From Promethearchaeota archaeon (lineage in GTDB: Archaea; Asgardarchaeota; Lokiarchaeia; Sigyniarchaeales; SOKP01): a stretch of DNA of 42,127 bases. Positions 16,563 through 25,744 of the stretch are shown one piece after another. Every line of letters begins with the position of its first letter. Within the stretch, counting starts at the first letter, position 1. The notes below the pieces were generated by a model. The model had not been told where the DNA came from. It made no database searches and saw only the letters and a list, made by a program, of their open reading frames with translations. The stretch is from positions 1-42,127 of the forward strand of contig JAGXNU010000001.1 of NCBI GenBank assembly GCA_019894815.1. Direction: 5' to 3'. The position numbers and the translations under genes were made by a program.

Positions 16563-16668
16563 TATTTACTAGTTATTTTAACTTCATTTTTATTTCAAAA
16601 AAAAAAATTTAAGTACAATTATCAAAACATTAAATTTATAAGTTAATTTGAGTTTTAAATCTAAATTC

Positions 16669-16766
16669 TTAATATGGTTTAAAATTGTGCTCACTGAGAA
16701 ATTATTTTGTTGGCAGTGGCAGTTGCGTTCATGAAAACGCTCTCTCATCGGTTTAAATCATATTAA
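16669..16766 (+). ncRNA. Candidate structured RNA upstream of trpB2 (three-way junction)
   Basis: The 328-base gap between the Roadblock gene and trpB2 contains a 15-bp terminal helix. TTAATATGGTTTAAA (16669-16683) pairs with TTTAAATCATATTAA (16752-16766) with 14 Watson-Crick pairs and one G-U. The G-U pair is allowed only on the plus strand. It encloses a more GC-rich core with two nested hairpins. One is CACTG with CAGTG (16692-16696 and 16714-16718), extended by flanking GC pairs. The other is GCGTT/AACGC (about 16725-16740). It may be an independent small RNA or a 5' element of trpB2, whose ATG is 125 bases away. It matches no RNA family I can name. The rest of the gap is AT-rich with nothing evident. 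Confidence 0.45.
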
Positions 16767-16890
16767 TAAAATCGCTTATTTTTCTTTCACTTTAGTTATT
16801 ATTTGCCTTAGCAGTTATGCATTATATTTTTGAATTCCATTAATATAAGGAGACATAAACCTATAATTAATATATGAAGGATATGTAAAA

Positions 16891-18291
16891 ATGAGTAAAA
16901 TAAATGCAAGAATTTTATTAGAACCAAATGAAGTCCCAAAAGAATGGATAAATATTTTACCATATTTACCATTACCCATAACTCCATTAATAAACCCAAT
17001 GGATGGGATGCCAGCACCTCCAGAACTAGCGTTTGCAATATTTCCCAAGGAATGTGTAATACAAGAAGTATCACAAGAAAGAACGATTCCCATTCCGAAA
17101 GAATTAAGAGAATTATATGCACAAACATACCGACCAACACCTCTCCATCGTGCTTACGGATTAGAAAAGGATTTGGGAATAGAAGGCGATGATATCAAAA
17201 TTTTTTACAAAAATGAATCGGTTTCAACAACAGGATCCCATAAACCTAATACTGCTCTGGCTCAAGCATTTTATGCCAAAAAAGAGGGTTTAAAGCAATT
17301 GGTTACTGAAACAGGGGCAGGGCAATGGGGTTCAGCACTCTCTTATGGCTGCAATTTATTTGGATTGACTTGTATTGTTTATATGGTAAGAGCGAGTTAT
17401 ATCCAGAAACCAGGGAGAAAAATACTAATGAAAGCTTATAATGGGGAAGTACATGCAAGTCCCTCGAAACATACGATGTCTGGTAGACTGTTTTATGACA
17501 AGAACCCAGAACACCCGGGAAGCTTAGGAATTGCAATTTCAGAGGCTGTAGAACATAGTTTAAAAAGAGATGATGCAAGATACTCCTTAGGTAGTGTACT
17601 TAATTTTGTATGTTTGCACCAAACAATAATAGGTCAAGAAACAAAAATACAACTAAGTAAAGTTGGAATTTCAGAGCCAGATATAATTATTGGATGCATG
17701 GGTGGTGGTTCAAATTTCAGTGGACTTGCGCTTCCATTTATGAGAGATAAATTGGAAGGAAAACTCCCAAATACTCAATTTATTGGAGTCGAACCTAGAG
17801 CATGTCCGAGTGTGACTAAAGGAGAATATAGATGGGATTACGGAGATACCGCAAAAAAGGCTCCTATTCTTAAAATGCATACTGTAGGACACGGTTTCAT
17901 TCCTCATCCAATACACGCCGGAGGATTAAGATATCATGGAATTGCTCCCATTATCTCAAACCTAGTCAATAACAAGCTAATGACGTCTTCAATGCACTTT
18001 CAAACTGAAGTTATAGAGGCAGGTCTTCAATTCACAAGAACTGAGGGTATTCTTCCTGCTCCTGAAACCTGTCACGCTATAAAAGAAGCTATAGATCAAG
18101 CTATATTAGCAAAAGAAAATAATGAAAAGAAAGTTATTGTTTTTAATTTCAGTGGTCATGGATATTTTGATCTTTTAGCTTATAAGGAATATATGGAGGG
18201 GAATTTAATAGACTTCGAATTGCCTTCTGAAGAAATTTCTGACGCTTTGAATTCTTCAGATATGCCAATAATTGATGAATCAAAATTTTAA
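16891..18291 (+). CDS. trpB2: TrpB2-type tryptophan synthase beta chain
   Basis: A 466-residue PLP enzyme that condenses indole with serine to give tryptophan. The PLP lysine is K118 in GSHKPN; ETGAGQWGSA and the phosphate-binding GGGSNF are present. The long N-terminal region before the PLP site and the length mark the TrpB2 subfamily rather than TrpB1. No trpA or other trp gene is adjacent, which fits the solitary position of many trpB2 genes. The start ATG has GAAGGA nine bases upstream. Confidence 0.93.
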   Translation: MSKINARILLEPNEVPKEWINILPYLPLPITPLINPMDGMPAPPELAFAIFPKECVIQEVSQERTIPIPKELRELYAQTYRPTPLHRAYGLEKDLGIEGDDIKIFYKNESVSTTGSHKPNTALAQAFYAKKEGLKQLVTETGAGQWGSALSYGCNLFGLTCIVYMVRASYIQKPGRKILMKAYNGEVHASPSKHTMSGRLFYDKNPEHPGSLGIAISEAVEHSLKRDDARYSLGSVLNFVCLHQTIIGQETKIQLSKVGISEPDIIIGCMGGGSNFSGLALPFMRDKLEGKLPNTQFIGVEPRACPSVTKGEYRWDYGDTAKKAPILKMHTVGHGFIPHPIHAGGLRYHGIAPIISNLVNNKLMTSSMHFQTEVIEAGLQFTRTEGILPAPETCHAIKEAIDQAILAKENNEKKVIVFNFSGHGYFDLLAYKEYMEGNLIDFELPSEEISDALNSSDMPIIDESKF

Positions 18292-18381
18292 TCTTTTTTT
18301 TCTTTTTTTTATTTAATCAGTAAAAATCTTAAAGCTGAAATTATAAATTCTATTTATATAATTGAGTGAGTTAGCTTTTCT

Positions 18382-19464
18382 TTGAATGTTTTGTCTTTGG
18401 TTATAATTTGTATTTTTTATTTTTATGCTACTATTTTATTTTATATAACAGTATTATCAAGAAGAAAAGGAGAAACTAGCGCATTTATTAATAATCTCAG
18501 TAATTCTATAGTCTTAATTATTAGTATTACAATCAGTTTAATTCTTATCCAAGTATTAAAAATATCTAAAACTGATTTTATCATTTTTCCATTTGATATT
18601 TTCACCATTTCTTTCATGATAGGTTATTTTCCCATATTATATTTCTTTATTCACCGGGAAAAAAAAAGAATTAAGAATCAAGATGATTCTTGGAAACGTT
18701 ATTATGCTGTTTACGCTCAAGAATTGCCTTTAAAATATGAAATTTATAGAAAATTAACTCATTTAGTTGTATTAGCTATAGTGTTTTTTTATTTTACACT
18801 TGGGTTTTTGGTTCAGAATGTATTTATTTATATCCTTGATCTCTTACCCCCATTAATCTCTGATTTATTTTTTTCTCTCTATAATTTAGAAGGGGACAAA
18901 ATGATATTTACGCAATATTTAGTAGTTTTTTTAGTTGGAATTTCTCTCATAGGTTTAATTTCGGTAGATTTAATACGAATTATCAGACCGGATTACTATC
19001 CTTTAAAACCTGTAAATTTAATACTCCGAGAAAAAGAGATCCAATCGAGAATTGGGCCTCATATCTCAATGGGAGTTGGTTGTTTTTCAATTATAATTAT
19101 ATATGGTATATTTCAACCAATTGGGCCACTAGTGATATGTACGTCGATGACGATGTCAATATTTGGAGATATGGCTTCAAATTTATTCGGTAGAATGGTA
19201 GGACGTAGATCCATTCGAAAAACAAAAAAAACTTATGAAGGTTTGATTGCTGGAATGATCATTGGTTTTGTATCAGGAATGAGCTGCTTGGTTTTATTGA
19301 ATGATTTGTATCATATATCTTATTTTGGATTGTTTATCCTTCCCTCGGTTGGAGCTCTTATTATCGGGGGATTAGATTTTCTTAATTTAGAAATTGATGA
19401 TAATCTCTCATATAATGTGATTATAACACCAATATTATTCTTTCTTTCAACCATTCTTATATAA
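18382..19464 (+). CDS. Polytopic membrane protein of the dolichol/phytol kinase and CDP-lipid synthase type
   Basis: A 360-residue protein with about eight hydrophobic segments. R123-K124-L-T-H127 matches the RKxxH motif of polyprenol kinases. G262-D263-MASNLFGR...KKTYEG matches the CTP-dependent transferase signature of the phosphatidate cytidylyltransferase superfamily. It probably uses CTP on a polyprenol or lipid substrate at the membrane; which one cannot be told from sequence. The start is TTG at 18382, with no in-frame ATG near it. Confidence 0.7.
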   Translation: MNVLSLVIICIFYFYATILFYITVLSRRKGETSAFINNLSNSIVLIISITISLILIQVLKISKTDFIIFPFDIFTISFMIGYFPILYFFIHREKKRIKNQDDSWKRYYAVYAQELPLKYEIYRKLTHLVVLAIVFFYFTLGFLVQNVFIYILDLLPPLISDLFFSLYNLEGDKMIFTQYLVVFLVGISLIGLISVDLIRIIRPDYYPLKPVNLILREKEIQSRIGPHISMGVGCFSIIIIYGIFQPIGPLVICTSMTMSIFGDMASNLFGRMVGRRSIRKTKKTYEGLIAGMIIGFVSGMSCLVLLNDLYHISYFGLFILPSVGALIIGGLDFLNLEIDDNLSYNVIITPILFFLSTILI

Positions 19465-19490
19465 TTATCAATCATGATATCACAAATTTT

Positions 19491-20024
19491 ATGAATAAGG
19501 ATAGTTTAATAAATAGGAATATGTCCGAAGATAAACTAAGGATTGATAAAATAAAGAAAGGAACAGTAATTGATCATATCACAGAGGGGTATGCTCTAAC
19601 AATTTTAAATCTTACTGGATTAGATGAATCACCAAATCTCATGACAATTGGTGTCAATGTCTCTTCAAATCAATTCCAAAAGAAAGATATCATTAAAATA
19701 GAGGGTGTATTTCTAAATGAGACACAAATGCAACAAATATCCATTCTTTCTCCAAACAATTCTATATCATTGATTGAGAATTATAAAGTAATTGAAAAGA
19801 AAAAAGTGAAAATTCCTAAAGTTATCAAACAATTGGTTTTATGCGCTAACACAACTTGTATTTCTAATTCAGATGAACCAATCGACTCGGAATTCAATGT
19901 TTTGGAAGAAAAACCCTTGAAAATCCAATGTGTATACTGTAATCGAATGTATAAATTAGATGAAATAACATTCAGTTCAAAAGGTAAAACGGAAAAGAGA
20001 GTAAAGCAACGAATAATGCTATAG
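19491..20024 (+). CDS. pyrI: Aspartate carbamoyltransferase regulatory subunit
   Basis: A 177-residue protein with the PyrI N-terminal nucleotide-binding domain (IKKGTVIDHITEGYAL...) and a C-terminal zinc domain with C118-x4-C123 and C147-x2-C150. In the family it binds nucleotides and regulates the PyrB catalytic trimer in pyrimidine synthesis. No pyrB is adjacent, which is unusual because pyrB and pyrI are normally together. A start at the second Met (19521), preceded by TAGGA, would give the usual N-terminal length, so the first ten residues are doubtful. Confidence 0.9.
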   Translation: MNKDSLINRNMSEDKLRIDKIKKGTVIDHITEGYALTILNLTGLDESPNLMTIGVNVSSNQFQKKDIIKIEGVFLNETQMQQISILSPNNSISLIENYKVIEKKKVKIPKVIKQLVLCANTTCISNSDEPIDSEFNVLEEKPLKIQCVYCNRMYKLDEITFSSKGKTEKRVKQRIML

Positions 20025-20026
20025 AT

Positions 20027-20443
20027 TTAGAAGAAAGCTAACAAAGTATGTACGATTACAGAGATCATCATAAATAGCAAGAAGAAGATTCCAAGACCTG
20101 GTTTGAGAATTTTCTTCCAATTCCATGTTTCCTTATCATATTTATATTTCAATATCACGAAATTGGTTACAAACGGCATCAAAAACCAAAAACAGAGCAT
20201 CCATATTAAAAATGGCCACCCTATGAAACCAATTAATCGTCCAATTAAACCAGATAATGCCCCAGTCAATGCCCGATACCAATATAGGTTAGTTTCCTTT
20301 TCCAATCGTATGTCTAATTCAGTTGTACTTTTTTTTTCTTTCTGATATTCTTTTTTATCCATCTGTTTCATTTTTTCTTTAATAAGCTTTTGCCTTTCCT
20401 TCTTAATATTAATTTTCTTTGATCGAGAATCTTTTTTTGGCAT
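20027..20443 (-). CDS. Small membrane protein with charged N-terminus
   Basis: About 138 residues. A very basic N-terminal 55 residues is followed by hydrophobic segments around residues 60-95 and 112-138. ATG at 20443 is preferred over a GTG two codons upstream because GAAGTGAT precedes it. No family was recognised. It converges on pyrI. Confidence 0.6.
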   Translation of the reverse strand: MPKKDSRSKKINIKKERQKLIKEKMKQMDKKEYQKEKKSTTELDIRLEKETNLYWYRALTGALSGLIGRLIGFIGWPFLIWMLCFWFLMPFVTNFVILKYKYDKETWNWKKILKPGLGIFFLLFMMISVIVHTLLAFF

Positions 20444-20528
20444 AATCACTTCTATTAATATTGATTATTATAAAAATGATTTTAAATTATAGGATTATAA
20501 CAATATTACTCTTACAGAATAAATAACA

Positions 20529-22580
20529 ATGAAAATTCAAACCAATTTTTCAAATTTTGAAGTACATACAATCTCAAAGGAATTAGATCAAATTCTTTCA
20601 GAAGGAACAATAGTAAATATTTATGAATTGGAAGATTTATTAATTTTAAAAATCTCGACGAAAACGCGTGAAAAAGTTAATCTAATTATAAAAAATGATT
20701 CGAGAATAAACATAACAGAATATGATTATCCAATTCCTAAATATCCAAGCCAATATATTACGTCACTGAGGAAGTTGCTGAAGAATAGAAGGATTAAATC
20801 TGTTTCTCAATATGAATTTGATAGAATAATCATTATTGAAATTCATTCTTATGAAGAAGGAGATTCAAAATTCATAATTGAACTATTTAATAAAGGTAAT
20901 TATCTATTCATAGATGAAAAAAATATTATAAAAATAGCTAAGTCATACAAAAAGTTTAGGGATAGAGATGTTTTAGCAAATCGAGAATATAAATTTCCAA
21001 GCCAACGAGGCATTGGATTTTTAACTATTAATGAGATGGAGTTTATTGATGTAATAAAAAATTCGGATGACGAAATTGTAAGAATTTTAGCAAGAAATAT
21101 TGGAATTTCGGGGTTAATTAGTGAAGAATTATGTTATAGAGCGAAAATAGAAAAAACAAAAAATGTAAAATCACTTAGCGACATCCAACTAAAAGAATTT
21201 TTTAATGTTTTTAAAAATCTCAGAAATCAACTTCTGTTTGGAGAGATAAATGCCCATATTATCTATGATGAAAAAGAAAGCCAATTCACAGTTCTACCAT
21301 TTGAGTTAGAGATTTTTCTAGATTATAAAAAAATATTTTACACCTCTTTTAATCAAGCTGTGGATGCTTATTATTCTAAATTAGATCTTTCAGCAATTAA
21401 ACCACATCAAAACCAAAAAATTATTGATAAAATAGAGGCTTATAACAGAATCCTGCAAAACCAAGAAGAATACCTTCAGGAATTATATAAAATAAAAGAT
21501 AGATATTACGAATATGGAGATTTCATTTATGCCCATTTTAGTGAATTAGAAAAACTTTTTCATGTCATTTCGGAAGCAAAAGATAAAGGATATAATTGGT
21601 ATGATATAAATAAAAAGCTATTAAATGCAAAAAAGACAGGTATAGAAGGTGTCGAATTATTTGTTAAAATCATTCCTGAAAGTCGAGAATTGTTAGTTAA
21701 TATCTTGAATCAAGAAGTGAATTTAGATATAAGAAAAACTATCGGTGAAAATGCGAATTTAATTTATTCCAAAGGAAAAAAAGCGGAACAAAAAATAAAG
21801 GGAACAATAGAAGCGATTAATAAATCTAGGGAAAAAATGACAAAATTTGTTAAAGAGAAAGAATCTCTTGATGATGAGGTAGTAGGATTAGTAAAGAAAA
21901 GAAAACAAGCTTGGTACGAGAAGTTCAGATGGTTTCATTCTTCAAACGGATTCTTAATAATTGGTGGTAGAGATGCTACTTCAAACGAAGTAATATTTAA
22001 AACACATGTGCAATCTGAAGATCTTGTTTTCCATACAAATATTCCTGGATCCCCTCTAGTAATTATTAAAAATCCGGATAATAAAGAGATACCTGAACTA
22101 ACAATAAATGAAGCGGCAATTTTTGTAGGGAGTTATTCTAATGCATGGAAAGAGGATTGGGGTTATATAGACGTCTGGTATGTCAATCCAAATCAAGTAT
22201 CTAAAACTCCCCCCACTGGTGAATTCTTACCTAAAGGATCTTTTATGATCTCTGGTAAGAAGAATGTTATAAAAAATGCAAAAACAGAATTAGGGATTGG
22301 ATTAGAAATAGAAGAATCAAAAACGGATACTGTTGGAGATGAGCGGGTTATATTCCTCAAAATTCTCTGTGGCCCTTTGAGTGCAATTAAAACTCAGGTT
22401 TCACACATTATCAAAATAAAACCTTCGAAAGATGGATTAACAAAAGGAAAGTTAGCGAAAGAAATTAAATCAATACTTATTAATCAAAGTGATGATCTAT
22501 TTAAAAAATGGATAAAATTACTAAAGGTGGACGAGATAATCCTTTCTCTCCCTTCTGGATCCTCAATAATAATCCCCTAA
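20529..22580 (+). CDS. rqcH: Rqc2/NEMF/RqcH family protein
   Basis: A 683-residue protein with an N-terminal NFACT-N domain, a helix-hairpin-helix near residues 190-230 (RNIGISGLISEELCYRAK), a long coiled coil over about 280-450, and an NFACT-R domain from about residue 460 (KFRWFHSSNGFLIIGGRDA). D98-R99 matches the conserved Asp-Arg pair of Rqc2/RqcH, which act on peptidyl-tRNA in stalled 60S/50S subunits and add C-terminal tails. The C-terminal domain after NFACT-R is short. It ends one base before the convergent glycerophosphodiesterase gene. Confidence 0.9.
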   Translation: MKIQTNFSNFEVHTISKELDQILSEGTIVNIYELEDLLILKISTKTREKVNLIIKNDSRINITEYDYPIPKYPSQYITSLRKLLKNRRIKSVSQYEFDRIIIIEIHSYEEGDSKFIIELFNKGNYLFIDEKNIIKIAKSYKKFRDRDVLANREYKFPSQRGIGFLTINEMEFIDVIKNSDDEIVRILARNIGISGLISEELCYRAKIEKTKNVKSLSDIQLKEFFNVFKNLRNQLLFGEINAHIIYDEKESQFTVLPFELEIFLDYKKIFYTSFNQAVDAYYSKLDLSAIKPHQNQKIIDKIEAYNRILQNQEEYLQELYKIKDRYYEYGDFIYAHFSELEKLFHVISEAKDKGYNWYDINKKLLNAKKTGIEGVELFVKIIPESRELLVNILNQEVNLDIRKTIGENANLIYSKGKKAEQKIKGTIEAINKSREKMTKFVKEKESLDDEVVGLVKKRKQAWYEKFRWFHSSNGFLIIGGRDATSNEVIFKTHVQSEDLVFHTNIPGSPLVIIKNPDNKEIPELTINEAAIFVGSYSNAWKEDWGYIDVWYVNPNQVSKTPPTGEFLPKGSFMISGKKNVIKNAKTELGIGLEIEESKTDTVGDERVIFLKILCGPLSAIKTQVSHIIKIKPSKDGLTKGKLAKEIKSILINQSDDLFKKWIKLLKVDEIILSLPSGSSIIIP

Positions 22581-22581
22581 T

Positions 22582-23319
22582 TCATCTTTTATTAATCAAA
22601 TTTGCTATATATTCAATATTATTATGATTATCAAATAAAATTCCATCGATATTCATATCAATTAGTTTTTTCATAATCGATTTAGGATTCTCATAATCTA
22701 TGAAATTCCAGGCTAAAGCTAATATTTGATTTTCATGGCATTTATTAATAAATTTTGAGGAAATTCTTTCTGAACTCAAACTTATTAAATCTGGTTTAAT
22801 ACGATTAATTTCTAATGAACTTAAGCCTAAGAAAGTCTCTAAATCTGAGCTTTTGGCCTTAGTTATGTTATAACATATTTGAATATATGGATATTTCTTT
22901 TTTATTCTTAATAATTCTCCCAAATCTCTACTGCTAATTACACATGAGTTAATAAGACGTTTTTGAGATATAATTTTCAAAATCTGTTCACTGATACCAT
23001 TTTCTTTTAATTCAAGCATAAAGTAGATTTTATCAAGAAAAGCATCTAATACTTCTTCTAATAATGGAATTTTTGACTTATTCCTATGGGTATTAGCTTT
23101 ACTAATTTCTATATATATCAAATCTTTTACTTTACCAAAACCATTAGTAGTTCTATTGATAGTTTCATCATGAATGACCACCAGTTTTCCGTCTTTAGAT
23201 GTTCTAATATCAAACTCAATATAATTTGCTCCTTTATTAATGGCGATTTTAAATGCCTCTAAGGTATTCTCATCATATTGATATCTGGTTCCTCTGTGAC
23301 CAATTAATAAGAACTCCAT
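22582..23319 (-). CDS. ugpQ: Glycerophosphodiester phosphodiesterase
   Basis: A 245-residue TIM-barrel enzyme with H8-R-G, then NTLEAF and a metal-binding EFDIRTSKDGKLVVIHDETI segment, all diagnostic of the GDPD family. It hydrolyses glycerophosphodiesters to glycerol phosphate and an alcohol. There is no signal peptide, so it acts inside the cell. It is the third gene of a minus-strand operon, 18 bases after the membrane protein gene. Confidence 0.92.
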   Translation of the reverse strand: MEFLLIGHRGTRYQYDENTLEAFKIAINKGANYIEFDIRTSKDGKLVVIHDETINRTTNGFGKVKDLIYIEISKANTHRNKSKIPLLEEVLDAFLDKIYFMLELKENGISEQILKIISQKRLINSCVISSRDLGELLRIKKKYPYIQICYNITKAKSSDLETFLGLSSLEINRIKPDLISLSSERISSKFINKCHENQILALAWNFIDYENPKSIMKKLIDMNIDGILFDNHNNIEYIANLINKR

Positions 23320-23337
23320 TTTAAAAAAATAAAGGGT

Positions 23338-23742
23338 TTAATTATCTTGCAATAAATACAAGTAGGCTAATAAAATTAACAGCCCTGCTAATGTAAAGAT
23401 AAAGACAATAGGGTTTCTGAAAGCTTGAATAAGTGATAGAACTGAAAGCAATATTATATCCTTGAAATTTAAAGGTTTACCTGTTAATTCTTTATAATTT
23501 CCCATGCTTATTATCATAAAAATGAAGAATAACATTATAAAAACAACCTTTATAATTGAGTCAATGAAATTCCAAAGGAGTATACTTGTATCAAAGATCT
23601 CTAAAATTTCTCCATTAAAAAGTATGGAAACAATGAAAAATATCCCACCTAATACTGTTGAACGGATGACGGATTTGAATGCGAATTTATCATCGTTTAC
23701 TTGATTTTTCTTTAAATGATTCTCTTTTTTAATTTTTGACAT
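23338..23742 (-). CDS. Small membrane protein, three to four transmembrane segments
   Basis: A 134-residue protein with hydrophobic segments at about residues 30-48, 62-82, 92-106 and 110-130. No family was recognised. It starts one base after the stop of the CBM9-like surface protein gene, with AAGGAG inside the end of that gene, so translation is coupled. Confidence 0.7.
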   Translation of the reverse strand: MSKIKKENHLKKNQVNDDKFAFKSVIRSTVLGGIFFIVSILFNGEILEIFDTSILLWNFIDSIIKVVFIMLFFIFMIISMGNYKELTGKPLNFKDIILLSVLSLIQAFRNPIVFIFTLAGLLILLAYLYLLQDN

Positions 23743-23743
23743 T

Positions 23744-24541
23744 TTAGCTCCTTAATCGCTTGACTTTATCTCTCATTTTTCTGATTGAATTAACATAATA
23801 AATAAAAACTAAGCCAATTACCCCAAAGATAATCATATTAATTATGAGTTTATCAATTGGAGGGTTTGGGGGTGTAAATATTGGATATTGAATTTCAATT
23901 AAAATATTGTTTTTCAAGATCCCTTCAGGATATGATGGCGTTTTTCCAAAGATAATACTAAAATTATATGTAAATTGAGTCTGAAACCATACATCTTGAG
24001 CACTTTCATCATTAATTTCAATTGGTGTTCCATATTCATATGTTATTTTATTACCGTCTAAGCCTGCTGCTCCTTCTCCATTAGAATCATCATCTAAAAT
24101 AAACACTGAATTATTGATGTAGTAATCTAAATACTGAAATTCTCCTGCACTCATATTTGAAAATTGTATCAATCTTGCATCACTATAATCGCCTAATTCA
24201 TCTTCAGAAATTAGAAAACCTACAAATTCCTCATCATGTTCAATCGGGTCTAGTTCAAACTGAATTGATATGAAAAGTGATGTCTGATCTTGCATTATCC
24301 ATAAATCAATGGGTAGTCCATTTTCAGGCAATGAGAGATTTTGATATAAATAGAGGCTATTCTTGTTAGCACCCCCCCACTCATTATTTTGTTGATCAAT
24401 AACTCCATCGATAGTAGGGGTACTTCCAATGGTTGGTATTAACGTAGTTGAACATTTAACATTTTGAATTAATGTGATTGAACTTAAAGAAATAAGGATA
24501 ATAATCGTAAATATCAAAATTTTATTGGTTGGACGTTTCAC
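23744..24541 (-). CDS. Surface-anchored CBM9/DOMON-like domain protein
   Basis: A 265-residue protein with a signal peptide (residues 1 to about 29), an extracytoplasmic beta-rich domain beginning TPTIDGVIDQQNNEWGG, and a single C-terminal membrane helix near residues 228-248 followed by a basic cytosolic tail. The IDG.ID..EW pattern is that of carbohydrate-binding module 9-like and DOMON-like domains. A ligand such as a sugar or haem is possible. It is the first gene of an operon with a membrane protein and a glycerophosphodiesterase. Confidence 0.65.
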   Translation of the reverse strand: MKRPTNKILIFTIIILISLSSITLIQNVKCSTTLIPTIGSTPTIDGVIDQQNNEWGGANKNSLYLYQNLSLPENGLPIDLWIMQDQTSLFISIQFELDPIEHDEEFVGFLISEDELGDYSDARLIQFSNMSAGEFQYLDYYINNSVFILDDDSNGEGAAGLDGNKITYEYGTPIEINDESAQDVWFQTQFTYNFSIIFGKTPSYPEGILKNNILIEIQYPIFTPPNPPIDKLIINMIIFGVIGLVFIYYVNSIRKMRDKVKRLRS

Positions 24542-24839
24542 GTTTTTAAGCCACTTTTATAAATATTATGCTATTAAACATTTTAAGAAATGATAAATAA
24601 AATAAAAAATAGTCCAATTTTAAATTTTTGAATATTATTCTTATCTTTCTTGATTTTAAAAAATATTCAACATTAATCATTAAATAAAGGGATGATTAAA
24701 TAGTGGGTCGCGCATCACCATTGGATATTTATTCAAATGATTCCTTTAACGGATAGAATCAGCAAACTGAGAAATATTGAAGATATCATTTTGCATTGGC
24801 TAATTGTTATGCATTCAATTGGTTGAGTTAAAGGTCTTT
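24542..24839. other. 298-base intergenic region, no gene assigned
   Basis: Mostly AT-rich. It has one GC-richer patch near 24704-24725 (GTGGGTCGCGCATCACC) and two ATGATT elements that resemble degenerate C boxes. A CTGA lies downstream, but the spacing is wrong for a C/D sRNA. It holds the promoter of the minus-strand surface protein gene near its left end. Confidence 0.4.
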
Positions 24840-25301
24840 TCATTGAGATAAGAATTTTGGTATGAATACTATACAATTAAACTTGTTTAGGTATGATACG
24901 ATAAAATTAATAATTCTTTTTATATCTCGTTTTGCATCACTAAAATTTTGACTATTAAATTCAGCAAAGGATTTAGGACCTATAGCCACTAATAATCCTG
25001 ACAAATCTAATTCTCTTTTAATAAGGAACCAAAAGGGCATTTCTTTTTCAATATCTTTTACAATCAACAATAACCAAGGATTTAAAGCCCAATCTTCCTT
25101 ATCAGGACTTAAAACTTCTTCAATTGCGTGTTTCATTGCATAATTTTTCGTGATTTTAATTGCTTTAATTAAACGATTAAAATAACTCCTTTTAATTTTC
25201 AGATATCCTTCAAAGTATACTTTTGCATCGTATAATTCAAACTCTTCATATTTTCCATTTTCTAATTTTAATGTAATTTTCCAAGTATTCATTTCTATCA
25301 C
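24840..25301 (-). CDS. Unrecognised protein at the end of the RNase P operon
   Basis: A 153-residue protein with an N-terminal beta-rich part (WKITLKLENGKYEEFELYDAKVYFEGYLKI) and helices after it; an internal NPWLLLIVKDIEKEMPFWFL segment is notable. No family was recognised. ATG at 25292 may be the real start rather than GTG at 25301. It follows the preceding operon gene by six bases. Confidence 0.7.
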   Translation of the reverse strand: MIEMNTWKITLKLENGKYEEFELYDAKVYFEGYLKIKRSYFNRLIKAIKITKNYAMKHAIEEVLSPDKEDWALNPWLLLIVKDIEKEMPFWFLIKRELDLSGLLVAIGPKSFAEFNSQNFSDAKRDIKRIINFIVSYLNKFNCIVFIPKFLSQ

Positions 25302-25307
25302 TAGTAT

Positions 25308-25742
25308 TCAGATATTCAAGCTAATCTCTTCAATATCTATATCTATATGCTTATTTTTAATCTTATCTAAAGAAGTTTTTAAATCTTTATATTTTGAATT
25401 GGAGAATCTTAGTTTTAGATATAATTCAACAATGAAAATATTATCTCTTACTGTAAGACCAGAATTATGAATAATCTTAAAATTTTTTAATAGGGAGGAA
25501 ATTTGCTCAAGATCTTCTACAATTTCTCTAAAGCAGGATACAGTAATTTTTAAAATCTTGTTTACATTAATCGGATAAATCATAAATCTACTAAAATCTT
25601 TCGTATTTGCTTGAATTATAAGTAAAAATTGATCTTTTTGAAATAAATTATTTTTTGAAAGATTTAACCTTAAAGTTCCATCATATTTCTCAATATATCC
25701 AATTGTTAAATTTTTTTCTGTCATTTTAACTTGTGTTAACAC
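25308..25742 (-). CDS. Unrecognised protein in the RNase P operon, possibly ACT-like
   Basis: A 144-residue protein. The second half alternates as beta-alpha-beta-beta-alpha-beta (ILKITVSCFREIVEDLEQIS, then NSGLTVRDNIFIVELYLKL), a pattern compatible with an ACT-like or ferredoxin-like fold. That is a weak fold-level guess. Starts at GTG 25742 and ATG 25724 are both possible. It lies two bases after pop5 and so is co-transcribed with RNase P protein genes. Confidence 0.65.
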   Translation of the reverse strand: MLTQVKMTEKNLTIGYIEKYDGTLRLNLSKNNLFQKDQFLLIIQANTKDFSRFMIYPINVNKILKITVSCFREIVEDLEQISSLLKNFKIIHNSGLTVRDNIFIVELYLKLRFSNSKYKDLKTSLDKIKNKHIDIDIEEISLNI

Positions 25743-25744
25743 GT

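Noticed and set aside
16684..16751. Hammerhead-type ribozyme in the structured RNA candidate
   Set aside because: The three-way junction invited the comparison, but neither strand has the CUGANGA...GAAA core in the needed positions.
16808..17192. Several overlapping ORFs on both strands at the start of trpB2
   Set aside because: They are shadows of the well-supported trpB2 frame, with repetitive hydrophobic or low-complexity translations.
24690..24775. C/D-box sRNA in the intergenic region before the RNase P operon
   Set aside because: The ATGATT elements deviate from box C, no D' precedes the second one, and the distance to CTGA is too long.
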